64,000 nt of DNA from Ursus arctos (lineage: Eukaryota > Chordata > Mammalia > Carnivora > Ursidae): contig NW_026623089.1 of NCBI RefSeq assembly GCF_023065955.2, forward strand, positions 30,534,767 through 30,598,766, written 5' to 3'. Numbering within the stretch: the first letter of the stretch is position 1; every line of letters starts with the position of its first letter. A model generated the notes under the pieces. That model made no database searches and had not been told where the DNA came from. It saw only the letters and a program-made list of their open reading frames with translations. Positions 44,675-55,200 of this stretch are shown here, piece after piece. The position numbers and the translations under genes were made by a program.

Positions 44675-44680
44675 AATAAA
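44675..44680 (+). terminator. Candidate proximal polyadenylation signal of TLL2 (AATAAA)
   Basis: Canonical AATAAA about 2.05 kb after the stop. Downstream 'caagtgggagagagtc' is only weakly GU-rich, so use of this site is uncertain. Confidence 0.45.
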
Positions 44681-45693
44681 ATCAGTGAAATCCACGGACA
44701 AGTGGGAGAGAGTCAGACACAGAGTTGGCTCTGCCCCAGCTTTGGCCGCCCCCGTGAAACAATGGTACTTATTTCTATCTCTGTAGTATGAGTATTTTCA
44801 AAAACACCCAACTTGGCCAACTTGAAACAATGGGACACTTATGAAAACCTTTATTTAGGCCTTCTGCGAGTGACGTACTCCCAGACAAGACAAGCCCTGA
44901 TTCAGCTGGGGCCGGCCAGACCGCTCCCCGGGAAGCTCGCTCAGGGATTGATGCCCTGGCTTGTGGAGAGAAGGTCCACTCGCAGGAAGACCCAGGCCCC
45001 TGGCCAAAGCTCCTCACAGGGGACCTTGCGCCAGGCTGCTTTGTCCTTTAATTGGGTGCTAGGCCTTGGGGATGTCACAGGCTCTAAGACTAGCTCTGGT
45101 TCACAGAATTACTTCGATGACCTGATGAAATACTTGGAGTCTGGGTCATCCGCCTGGTCCAATTCTAGTGTGATCTGGTCTGGCAGAAGCTAGAGACTGA
45201 ATCCCAGGTCAGGGTGAGGGTCTGGAACTAACTTTAGCCTGTGGAGTTTCTCCAAATGGAGAAGACAAGGCTGTGCATTGATTCACTATAAAACCATTTT
45301 CTTCTAACGTTAAATTTCATCTTACTCATGAAACGCTCAGCCTGTTTAAGTTGTTTGTAAAACCCTATTAATGAGCAAATTCACTCTGGGATTTGCCATT
45401 GATCTGGTCCATTTGATAAGTCTCAAATAATTCATGGTATTGTTGTCCAGTTTGTGAACAAATGTTCCCTTGGCTTCAGCTCCCTTGTTTTTCAAGTTTC
45501 CTTGGTAGACCAAGCTTCTGAAAAATAATCCCAAATGCCTAAAAGGTTTCTTTTTAAAAAAGAAAAACTGTTTAGAGTGCTATCTATAAATATATTGTAC
45601 TTTTTATTTTGTGTAATTTTACATTTCATGAAACATTAGTCTCAAAGAGAAAGTGGAGAGGAGCTAACTCGTCTGTCTAGAAAGAATTGTTTC

Positions 45694-45699
45694 ATTAAA
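45694..45699 (+). terminator. Candidate distal polyadenylation signal of TLL2 (ATTAAA)
   Basis: The common ATTAAA variant, preceded by a T/A-rich stretch (45,575-45,630) and followed after ~15 bases by GT-rich 'tatggatgtgtcctgggttt', the layout of an active cleavage site. Confidence 0.6.
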
Positions 45700-46449
45700 G
45701 AATGTGGATTTATGGATGTGTCCTGGGTTTGTATCACTGGTTCAGACAAGAGTGGTCCTCTTGGCGATAATTTCCTCTCATGCTATAAGACTTGAGGATA
45801 GAAAAAGGGGGATCTTCTCAGTGGCTTTCTACTCTCTGGTGAGTACCCAGTGCCTGGTTCAGAACAGAGCTCCTATTGGACCCAGAGAGTCATGAGCAAA
45901 GCTAAAGATGGCTTCAAAGTTGCCCCCTTTCTTGAATCCAAACTGGCTGGAGAACTGACCGCATACTTGTTGTGGAACTGGTTAGTGTGGTGACCATGCT
46001 CCATGTGGTAGACGCCGTCGGTCTGTCCCTCAGCACCTCTTTCTACTTGTCTCCACCTGTTTCTGTGCCTGAGGACCACAGGTGGCATCTAAAACTCAAG
46101 GTCACAGCTCCTGTAAGGTGGCCTCTCCCTCTCTGGGCTCTGGCAGCCAGTCCTACTCCCCGCACAGGCCTAGGGGTAGAAATGACACCCAGCTGGTGTA
46201 ATCCTGGGGCGCTGCATTAACCCCCAAGGAGGACCTTTATAAATAGCGTGTGGAATAAGCCCCCTTCAAATATAGCAAATTGAATATCTCACTTATTTCC
46301 TGTGATACAGGCTCATTTTTAACCCAAGGACAGAGATTCCATCTAATCAAGGAGAATCTTCTCAGGTTGACCAGTTGAGGAGACCTTGGGGTATGTTTAG
46401 AATGTTGTGGGTCCTATCAGGGAAGGGTAATAAGGAACCGTGTTTTTTG

Positions 46450-46860
46450 AAACGCTCAGATCGGTCTTAATGCAAAATTACCTAAATGCAGAGCTATTTC
46501 TGCAACTGTTTTGTGCTGCGTGTGGCGTATCAGGGTTTTAGGACTTCTCTTCTTGCAGTCACGTAGTCTCCAATGGGAGGGCGTGGCCTCCTGGGTCATG
46601 TGACCCAAGCCAGCCAGATCAGATTCTCTTCCTGGAATGGAAGTCTTGATCAAGGGGCAAAAGGGCTGAGATGTTCTGGAGCTCATTTTCCCTGGGAGGC
46701 TATCCTGAGAAGACGGTGGAAGGGTCTCTGCTGCTGAAGCCTCAGGAGCAACCTCGCTCCACCTTCCCAGAGCCTGCTTCTTTCTGTGAGCTCTGCTATC
46801 CCCAGCCAATAAAGTCCCCTTCTTAAGTTAATCATAGTCCATTGTGACCAGAGAATCACG
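46450..46860 (+). repeat. Old mammalian interspersed repeat (family not named)
   Basis: 'ctcctgggtcatgtgaccca', then 'agccagatcagattctcttc', and near the end 'agccaataaagtcccctt' match a widespread repeat whose tail carries AATAAA (46,808-46,813). A related copy seems present at 61,740-62,150. Confidence 0.45.
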
Positions 46861-47119
46861 ACTGGCCCGGATACTTGGCCAGTGGACCACTGACTAGAAG
46901 CCTTAGCAATTCTCCTAAAGGAATAATCTGTCCATGGGAGGGAGAGGTGGTGGTCAGGGGTTGTAAAGTAAACAGAGTCAACAAGGACCTCACTGGCCAT
47001 AGCCACCACAGACAGCCTAGCCAGAGGGGTGGGGTCCATGCCCTAGAGTCCCTCGGTGCAGCGCCCAGGGACAGGTGGGGTTCTATGCCCACACAGCAAA
47101 ATTAGAGGCACACTCCGTA

Positions 47120-47290
47120 CCAGCTGTGCTGATTTCACTAGTCATTATAAACTTTATTAGCCCCACTTTACAGATTGAGACCGAGACTGGAAGACGTTAC
47201 TTTACTTGCCTAAGACCATGCGGCGTCCACAACTGCAGCTAAGGCGTTGAACACGGGCCTGTCTGAACTCTTGTCTCCATGACCTCCAGA
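47120..47290 (+). repeat. MIR SINE relic
   Basis: 'cccactttacagattgagac', 'acttgcctaagaccatgcgg' and 'ggcctgtctgaactcttgtc' follow the MIR order. Confidence 0.6.
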
Positions 47291-47827
47291 CAGCAGGACG
47301 TTGGCAGAAACATCACCATGGAGTCTTGGGAACCGGAAGCCCCGTGAAGCACAGAGCACAGGCCATGTGGCTCTTGCTTGGTACGGTATCCTCGGGCCTG
47401 GAGCCCAGCACCCCACATCCATTTTTCCAGTACCACCTGCCTGCACACACAGTGCCCCTGTGCCTTCCGTGATCCAAGCCCCAAACCCTGGAGTCAGCTT
47501 CCTTCTGCACATTTTACTCCACTGTCAGATCTCACCACCTCTACTGCACAGTAAGTCACAAACCCATTCACTGCTCTCCATTTCCCCTGCCCCTGTCCCG
47601 GGGCGGCCACCATCAGCGCTCACTCGCACGCTGCCGCCGGGCTCTGGGTTGACACCCTACCTACCCTTGTAAACCCGGCCTTCACAGGGAAGCCAGGCGA
47701 TCCTCGTCAACATCACCTAGCGCCTGCTTGCACTTAGACTCGTGAAAGACGTCCCACTGCTGGACGATGGAGATCTCACCGTGCCCTGCCATGCTCGCCC
47801 CATCCGGCCCCTAGCTCACTCTGTCTG

Positions 47828-48120
47828 TTGTTGTTGTTAAGACATTCTGTTTGCTTATTTCCAGTGCAGTTAACATACCATGTTATAGCAGTTTGAGGAG
47901 TACGATAGAGCGATTCAACAATTCTGTACATCACTCAGTGCTCATCATGGTAAGTGTGCTCTTAATCCCCATCACCTGTTTCACCCATCCCCCACCCCCT
48001 GTCCCCCAGGAGCCACCAGTTTGTTCTTGATAGTGAAGACTCTGTTTTTTCATTTGTCTCTTTTTTTCTTTGTTCGTTTGTTTTCTTTCTGTAACTTACT
48101 CCTTTTGACGTCACTCTCCT
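47828..48120 (-). repeat. LINE-1 3'-end fragment
   Basis: Reverse-orientation carnivore L1 tail: 'gtgcagttaacataccatgt', 'cagtgctcatcatggtaagt', 'taatccccatcacctgtttc' parallel the copy at 19,620-19,760. A T-rich tract follows at 48,040-48,085. Confidence 0.8.
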
Positions 48121-48164
48121 GGTTTATGTTGCTTTAGGGACACACACATCCTTCCGGGCTGTGC

Positions 48165-48480
48165 CTGCTTCAGCCCTAGAGCTTTGCATACACTGTTCCC
48201 TCTGCCTGGGACCCTCTTCTCTTTCACACACATCTTAAGTGTCATCTCTCAGGGGCATCGAAAGCAACAGTTTCCCCATCATTCCGATCACTCCGTCTGC
48301 TCCTCTCCTAGAGGGTCTCATGTGTTCTGATTGGGGTCCACCTGCACTTGCTGGAACGTAATACACTCACCAAGAGCTGGGGCCTCGTTTGTCTTCATCG
48401 CCAAGGCCCAGAACCCTGCCCAGAAAACCACTTGACATATAGAAAGTGCCAGAAAGATTTGTTGAATCATGATGAATACA
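48165..48480 (+). repeat. L2 LINE 3'-end relic
   Basis: 'cttcagccctagagctttgc', 'gttccctctgcctgggaccc', 'gcccagaaccctgcccag' and 'gatttgttgaatcatgatga' follow L2 order. Similar L2-like sequence may extend left to about 47,480. Confidence 0.65.
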
Positions 48481-49189
48481 TTCATTTAAGTGATCAGATT
48501 TATCAGTCATAATTCTGTTGTTTTGTTGACACAGGACTCCGGTTCCCTCACTGTTTTAAAGAAGGAAATTGCTAACAAAGACTTCATGAAAAACATAAAG
48601 CAGTCCCTGTCAGCGGCTTCCTCCAGCTCTACGAGGGTCCGCACTCAAAATGTGAGAACAGAAAGGGGGTGAGGCCAAACTCCCCGGCAGGCAGCTCATG
48701 GACCAGGGAGTGTGTTCACTGGGGCAGCTGCAGCCCTGCCTCAAGCGCAGAGCGGGCTCCAGCACCCATCACGCAGGCATCTTCTGTGTTGATGCCATTG
48801 GTGTGCTGACCCCGCGGCTGCAGGGACCACGGTCCACACGGAAGCCAGCCGTGGGGGAGGGTGCGGCCAGCCTCAGCCTGTGAAGCCCATTGTTTCTGAA
48901 GAGCTGCCGGCCACAGAAGCCACCAAGCTCTCGAGCCAGGCTTGGGCTCTTTGCTGAGATGGCGGTGTAGCTGAGGAAGGAGCCTGGAAAGTAAGAGGAG
49001 AAAAAGAAAACAAAGAGGATAGGTGATGGGGCCATCCGCAGTGGCCGTGAAGCGGGGCACCGTCTCCCTGCGGGGTGGGCAGACGACTCGGCTACTCCCC
49101 TGACCATAAATGGCTTGGCCAGAGCTCTCATGGAGCCACCCCTTGCCATGTCACCCTGGCTGTCCCAGCTGCATGCTCGTACAAATGTG

Positions 49190-49272
49190 AGACACAAGCC
49201 AACAACGCCTGCAAGAAAGGAGCTCACTGAGGGCGGTGTTTGGAGAAGGTTCTTGGGAGGCTGTCAGAAATG
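49190..49272 (+). CDS. OPALIN: OPALIN exon 1: 5' UTR and the initiator ATG only
   Basis: OPALIN begins MSFSLNF; the next exon begins exactly with the Ser codon, so the ATG must be the last codon of the previous exon, directly before a donor. 'cagaaATG|gtgagt' at 49,270-49,272 fits: strong donor, purine at -3, 2.3 kb upstream. The 5' end of the exon cannot be seen, so the left limit is nominal. A competing ATG|gtaagt at 47,947-47,949 lies in a LINE-1 and was rejected. The coding contribution is three bases. Confidence 0.65.
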
Positions 49273-52200
49273 GTGAGTAGGCTAGTATCTTTTCTCACCC
49301 TAACCTTCCATTCTCGCTATAAAAAACAACTCCCCGGCATTTAAAGTTCACATCTCCTCACGCAAATGCGACTGTACTGTCGGGACTATGACTTCAAGGG
49401 GCTTGGTTTTTTATTATTATCCTATATGCAAAATGCTAATCATTAAAACAATTCTCATCTAATATTTGCTCATCTTATCTTTTATTTTAATATTAAGGTT
49501 TTGTTTTTAAAACCTCACATACAACAAGGGCGCAAAGTAGATGCTTCGGCTTATTCCATTTCCCCGTTGAGGCAGCGGGTGTGATCCACGCCTTTATCCT
49601 CATTTGCTCAGTCCGCCTTCCATTACGCGATCAGCAACCTAGATACTCAGAAGTTGCATTGGAAACTTTCCGATTTTTTCTACTGACTTGTGACACATAT
49701 TTGGGTGTGAATCCAATGAAGTTTGCTAAGTTAGAAGAGGCTTCTGAGGTTCCTTTATTAAAGAGATTATGAGAAAGAGTTGAATTCCGGCTTTGGAGTT
49801 AGGAAGATCCGTGATCTAACCAGACCCAGACCACTTACTAGCAGCCTGTCTTGCTCTCAGTCCCCACACCCACGATGCAGGGATGATAGCAATCCCGATT
49901 GGGGCGGTCATGCATGCGGTGTCTGACACACGGCGTCCCCTCAGTCACAGTGAGTAATTATCCTCTCTCTTCTGCCTTCCCCTCGCATATGGCAAGCTCA
50001 TAATGAGGGACACTTGGCCACTGAGATCCTCACGTGCCTTTAGAAGTGTTATGTAGATATGAGGTCGTGCTTAGACTAGCAAGCAGTGTATCGTAGCAAA
50101 TCCCGTACTTGGAATGTTGCCAATCTATGCACGAAAATCCATCCATAAGAACCTCCCAAGTGGCTTCCTTGTGCCTTTGCTCCGTGCTGGCCGGGCCACG
50201 AAGAATATGACGTCGTGTGACTCCCTTCACACACCCCTGCACACCTAGAATAGTTTACAGTTCGGAAGGAGCTAGATGTTGTTCCCTTTGGGCTTCTGGG
50301 CAGGGCGGGTTAACATTATCCCTGTTTTGAGCCTGGGAAAACAGATTTGCTGCAAGGAAATGGGGACCAGAGACTCTGAGTCACTTTTCCAAGGCCACAC
50401 AGCTCTTAAGTGACTGGGTCTGGACTGGAATCTGGAGCAGGTGACTCCAAGGCCAGGGCTGCCTCTCCACCCAGCTGCCTCTCTAAAGGACACCGCCTCC
50501 GATTCTCCCTGCCCAAATTGATGTGATGTTTTTCTCTCCACGAGAGCACTGGAGCGTTATTTCTACAAAATATGAATGTCTTTCTGAAATTGGCCAAAAT
50601 CTTCGTCATCCAGATATTGATAAACAGCACATGCAATGGCCCACTTGTTGCCTCTCCCCCTCTTCTGCTGTCCCCCCAAAGGGAGCTTTGTCTCGGGCCT
50701 GCTGACATCAGTACCCAGTATTCACGGATGAGATAAGGCTCTGGGCAGCTGTGTTCCATACAGTGACCACCAAGTGTCCTTGCAGCATCTGTGGGCTTGG
50801 TTGGTGTTAGCACGAGGGACAGTGTTTGGGTCCCTTGAGCAAGAAGCCCCTGACCCAAGGTGGCCCAGATATTCCTCTTGCTCTAACATTATCCTAGAAG
50901 ACTATCTATCTTGGTGTCAGTAAAGAGCAGCCTGGGAAGACTGGCCTCGGCTAGCCCAAAATGCAGTGACGGGAGATGGGGACAGGGAAGAGGAGGGAGG
51001 CCCCGGAGGCTCTGCGCAGGCTAATGATTTGGTGCCCCATGGAGCTCACGACCTTTCAATATTGACTCCGTATTTGGGGGAGAGGTGAGGCTGGGTGCGG
51101 AGTGAGCTCCAACAAGAACACCTGCTCCGAACCCCCTCCCAGGAGCGCGGGCCTGAGAAGGACAAGGCTTCTGTGCGTGCTGAGTCTGAGACACAGGCTC
51201 TGGGCTGGGGCAGAGCTGTCAGGACAACAGAGGAGAGGGTAACCCTCTACAGAGGACCCCTTGTGGCCCTTACTTCCTACCCCAAGCAGAAAGTACCAAA
51301 TACTTCTAAACTCTCACCAGTCCCTCCGTCAAAGGAGTTCTGGGGAAAAACAACTTTCAGCCCTTTGCTGAATGTCTAATACAGTCTGGGTTGGGACCCG
51401 TCAGGCAATCACTGGCTGGCCCCTTCACCCGGCCCTGGCTGGGGATCTGAGGAGGGGAGAGGGGCCGAGACTGGGAGCAGAGGTTGGGGTTTGACTGAGC
51501 CTGTGGAATCAGTGAATTTTCCTATGAGCCTCCAGGGTGCGTGTCATTTGGGAGAGGGGTCAGGAGCCTGACTGACCATTCCCAGAGCGTTCATGTTTCC
51601 TTCTCTCCTCCAGAGTTTCTCCCTGAACTTCACACTGCCGGCCAACACGGTAAGTGCTGCAGGCCCCAGTCACGGGGCAAGTCGGCCACTTGCCTGGGGT
51701 GGGGGGTGAGGATGAGGCAGCAGAGCTCCTTCACTTGGACCTCATGCTGAGGGCTGAGTTGCAGGTTTTCAAAGGCACTTATGAACAGTTGTGGGGGGAA
51801 GGTGCTGAGACAAATGTTTTCAATTATAAAAATTATAAATAAACATTATGAAAGTAAAATAGAAAAAAAAATCAAAACACCTAAACGCCGATCAGCAGAA
51901 AACGCTGGTATCGCTCCTTCTAGTCTTGTTTCACTTTATGTGTATTTTGACTTCACATATATTTTGACATTTGTTGTCTCTGTACCATTGTGTTCTTATT
52001 CTACATATGATCTTATATAGATTTCATGATAAATATTTTCCATCAGCCCTTATAACCATACTGAGAATAGTCACATGGTATTCCTTCAAGTGAATTATTT
52101 CTTTAATCAATTAGCCACAATTAGAAATAACTTTGAGATAAAAATAATTATAGCTAAATCCTTGTCTGCATTTAAGGTGATTTCTTTAGTCCATGTTCTA

Positions 52201-55200
52201 GAAGGGGCGTTGTTGGGTCAACAAGAATGGACATACTAATGCCTTAAGTATGGCATTTAGTCCCAAGTCAGATGGAGACTGTCACTTGCGGAAGGCAGAG
52301 AGTTTCCGTCCATAGCTGATCTTCTGTTTTCTGCTCTCATGTTGTGTAGAGATAACACAGCCAGGTGGTTTCCTGACCCGTAGTGCTGCTATGATTGAGC
52401 TAGGCATTTTCCTGGCTCGGCTTTTTAGTGGGTTTGGCTGTGTTACATTGTTATTCAAAGACCATAGACTGAACCTACCTGGTAGGAGGCTGCCTAAGTC
52501 ACTGATCACATTTTACTCGGGGGCAAAGTCCTGGAGAGAGCAGAAAGGGGCCACCTTATGACTCATTTCTGCCTCTGATGCCCACTGCTGGATGCCCGGG
52601 ATCCCTGTCCCTCCACTCCCCTGGCATCCCCTCCACCCTCCAGGTAGAGCCCTGCCTTCGGAATCTCCCTGGCTTGCTCTCCTCCCTGCTTCAGCCTCCG
52701 ACTATTGTCCTCACACCAACTCCCCTATCCTTCTCTGTACCTGTCAAAACCTTTTGCTATGGTCCCTGCTGGAACATTCCCCCTGACTGCTTGAACTCAG
52801 CAGGTCTGTAGAGACCCCAGGTTCTGTCTTATCCTGGCTTGGCCTATGCTATGACAGTAACTCAGAGAAGCTCAGGGCAGCAGAGGTGAGCGGGGATGAG
52901 AGGGAAGCCCCTATGATGCTAGTACATCACCTTCTGTAACGCCTTCTCCGTTAATAGCCCTTTTCTCTGTGCCCTCCTCCCTTTGGACCTGTGTAGGGCA
53001 AGCAACCATCCCGATTTGTCTGGGACTGTCTGGTTTTAGCAGCACACATCCTATATCTTGGGCAAGTTCTCTGGATGGTTGGTCATCCTATCTGGCAGTT
53101 ACATTCTACTGCATAACCCTTCCCTTTTGGGGACAGTTACATTCTACTGCATAACCCTTCCCTTTTGGGGACAGCTGGGTGGCTCAGTCAGTGAAGCGGC
53201 CTGCCCTTGATTTCGGCTTCCGTCCTGAGATCGGGCCCTGGGTCAGACTCCACGCTCAGTGGGGATCCTGCTTCACAATTCTCTCTCTCCCTCTGCCCCT
53301 GCCCCTGCTCGCTCTCGTGTGCTTGCTCTCTCTCTGAAATAAATAAATGGAACTTAGAAAAAAAATAATAACCCTTCCCTTTTGGTACAGCTGAATGACC
53401 GGAATGCCGGTGCCCTGGGAAGTAGGAAAGAGTTGAATACCTGGCTCATCAGAGCCTGTCTGCAGGGGGGTTTGGAACCAGGGTACATATGCAAGTCGGT
53501 CTCTGCTGAGCCATACTGAACTGTCAAGTACAAAGACTGGGTTGGCATGCTGCATTTGGTAACAGAAGGTGGTATAGACCACTGGTGAAGAGCGTGGACC
53601 CTGGATCCACCACTTAGGGCATTTAGGCATTATAGCTTAACCTTGGACGGGCTGTTTGTATAATGTGCACTGTGTGATTTTGTTTTATTAAGATGTTCTT
53701 TTTCCAAACAGACTTCCTCCCCACCTGCTACAAGTGGGAAAGAAGCAGTAAGTATATCACCACATTATGAGCCTTGGTTTGGTCACTTATAAAACGGGAA
53801 TAATAATGCGCTAGCCATTTCCTACCTTAGTTTTGAGGAGTTAAGTTCAATACGTGAATTGTCACCAAACACAGAATCTGGCTCAAAATTATTCTTACGA
53901 CCAACTCAGCTCAAAAATGAGGGAGAGCGTGCAGAAATCACAGGCAATTTTCAGAGTCTTAAGCAGAGAAGGCTAGATATAAAAGAGTACATACTTTTCA
54001 TGTCCATCAAGGTGATGCTGGAAAACAAAAACAAAACTAGTCTACGGTGACAGTTCAGGACAGTGGTTACATGTGCCGTTGCTGGAAGGGAGTGTGGGAC
54101 AGCTTCTGGGGTCCCGGCCATGTTTTGTGTCTTCATCTGGTTAGCTACATGGGTTCCACATGTGAAAAGTCACCCAGCTATATATTTATAATTTATATAC
54201 TTCTCTGTATGTATGTTATATATGAGAGTTGAGCGTTCGTAAGGATTCTGCAGATTATCTTTGATTTTTCCATGTAATCTACAAATCTGAAAATTTAGGT
54301 GGAGACAAGCATGGCTGTTTCCACTCAAATCAAAGCAAAATGGAAATTGGAAAATTAATTGCTTAATGCATATAGTGCAAATAAGTGTAAACATTCACAT
54401 CAAAATGATGCGGGGTATAACTTTTTACTTTTTGCCAAACTGATAAGTTAAAATTGTATCTAATCATTGCAATGAATTGTTTCTTGGCTTTTGGTATGTT
54501 AATGAGACATCTGTATTTCTGTTCATAGGAATGGCCTGTGCATATCTTTTGCCCATTTTCCTACTGGATTATCACCCTTTTCCCATTGGTTTAAACTATG
54601 TAAATTAAGTCTTATGACATGAATCATTTGTCATGTATATTGCAGATATCTTTTCTTTTTTTTTTTTAAAGATTTTATTTATTTATTCGACAGAGATAGA
54701 GACAGCCAGTGAGAGAGGGAACACAAGCAGGGGGAGTGGGAAAGGAAGAAGCAGGCTCATAGCAGAGGAGCCTGATGCAGGGCGTGATCCCATAACGCCG
54801 GGATCACGCCCTGAGCCGAAGGCAGATGCTTAACCGCTGTGCCACCCAGGCGCCCCTGCAGATATCTTTTCAATAGTATTTTATTAATCCTTTGATTTTG
54901 TATATGACACTTAGAGGCTATGCAGTTTTTGTTTTGTTTTATTTTTAATCAACTGAACTTTCCCTTTATTCTTGGAGAACCTGACTCTGTCCTTCTCTCT
55001 GTGCCAGGACTGTGGGCCCTCTCTTGGATTAGCAGCAGGAATCCCGTCCCTGGTGGCCACAGCCCTGCTGGTGGCTTTACTATTTACACTGATCCGGCGA
55101 AGAAGAAGCATCAATGAGTCCACCGAGGTGATTAGCAAGCTCCATTGGGTCTGGCTGTGTTGGCAGGAATCAGTATTTCAGTGAACTGGCTTTGGGCTGA

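Larger units (their letters stand above)
42624..45720 (+). other. TLL2: TLL2 3' untranslated region
   Basis: About 3.1 kb after the stop with no interspersed repeats I can see, unusual next to the repeat-rich introns and fitting a constrained long 3' UTR. AT-rich, ATTTA-bearing stretches lie at 43,880-44,100. A Pumilio-type element 'tgtatata' lies at 44,249-44,256 within a TATG-rich patch. The end is set by the ATTAAA at 45,694 and is inferred. Confidence 0.7.
45721..49189. other. Intergenic region between TLL2 and OPALIN
   Basis: About 3.5 kb. Holds an old unnamed repeat (46,450-46,860), a MIR (47,120-47,290), a LINE-1 tail (47,828-48,120) and L2 (48,165-48,480). 48,500-49,190 looks unique and should contain the OPALIN promoter. 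No TATA box was recognised. Confidence 0.65.
49273..51613 (+). other. OPALIN intron 1
   Basis: 2.3 kb. MIRs lie at 49,785-49,965 and 50,245-50,440. The remainder (50.5-51.6 kb) is unique-looking. It ends in 'tctctcctccag'. Confidence 0.7.
51650..53711 (+). other. OPALIN intron 2
   Basis: 2.1 kb. Old reverse LINE-1 3' UTR (51,850-52,230), a 38-bp tandem duplication (53,096-53,171) and a forward Can-SINE (53,169-53,367). 52,300-53,090 shows nothing recognised. Confidence 0.75.
53748..55007 (+). other. OPALIN intron 3
   Basis: 1.3 kb. Contains old reverse LINE-1 sequence (about 54,400-54,600) and a young reverse Can-SINE (54,656-54,856). Confidence 0.75.

Noticed and set aside
46808..46813. 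AATAAA as the end of the TLL2 transcript
   Set aside because: It lies in an old interspersed repeat more than 1.1 kb beyond a better-placed ATTAAA at 45,694.
47947..47955. ATG|gtaagt as an alternative OPALIN exon 1 end
   Set aside because: It lies inside a reverse LINE-1 tail whose family sequence has a nearly identical 'ctcatcacggtaagt', so the match arises from the repeat. The site at 49,270 is in unique sequence and nearer.
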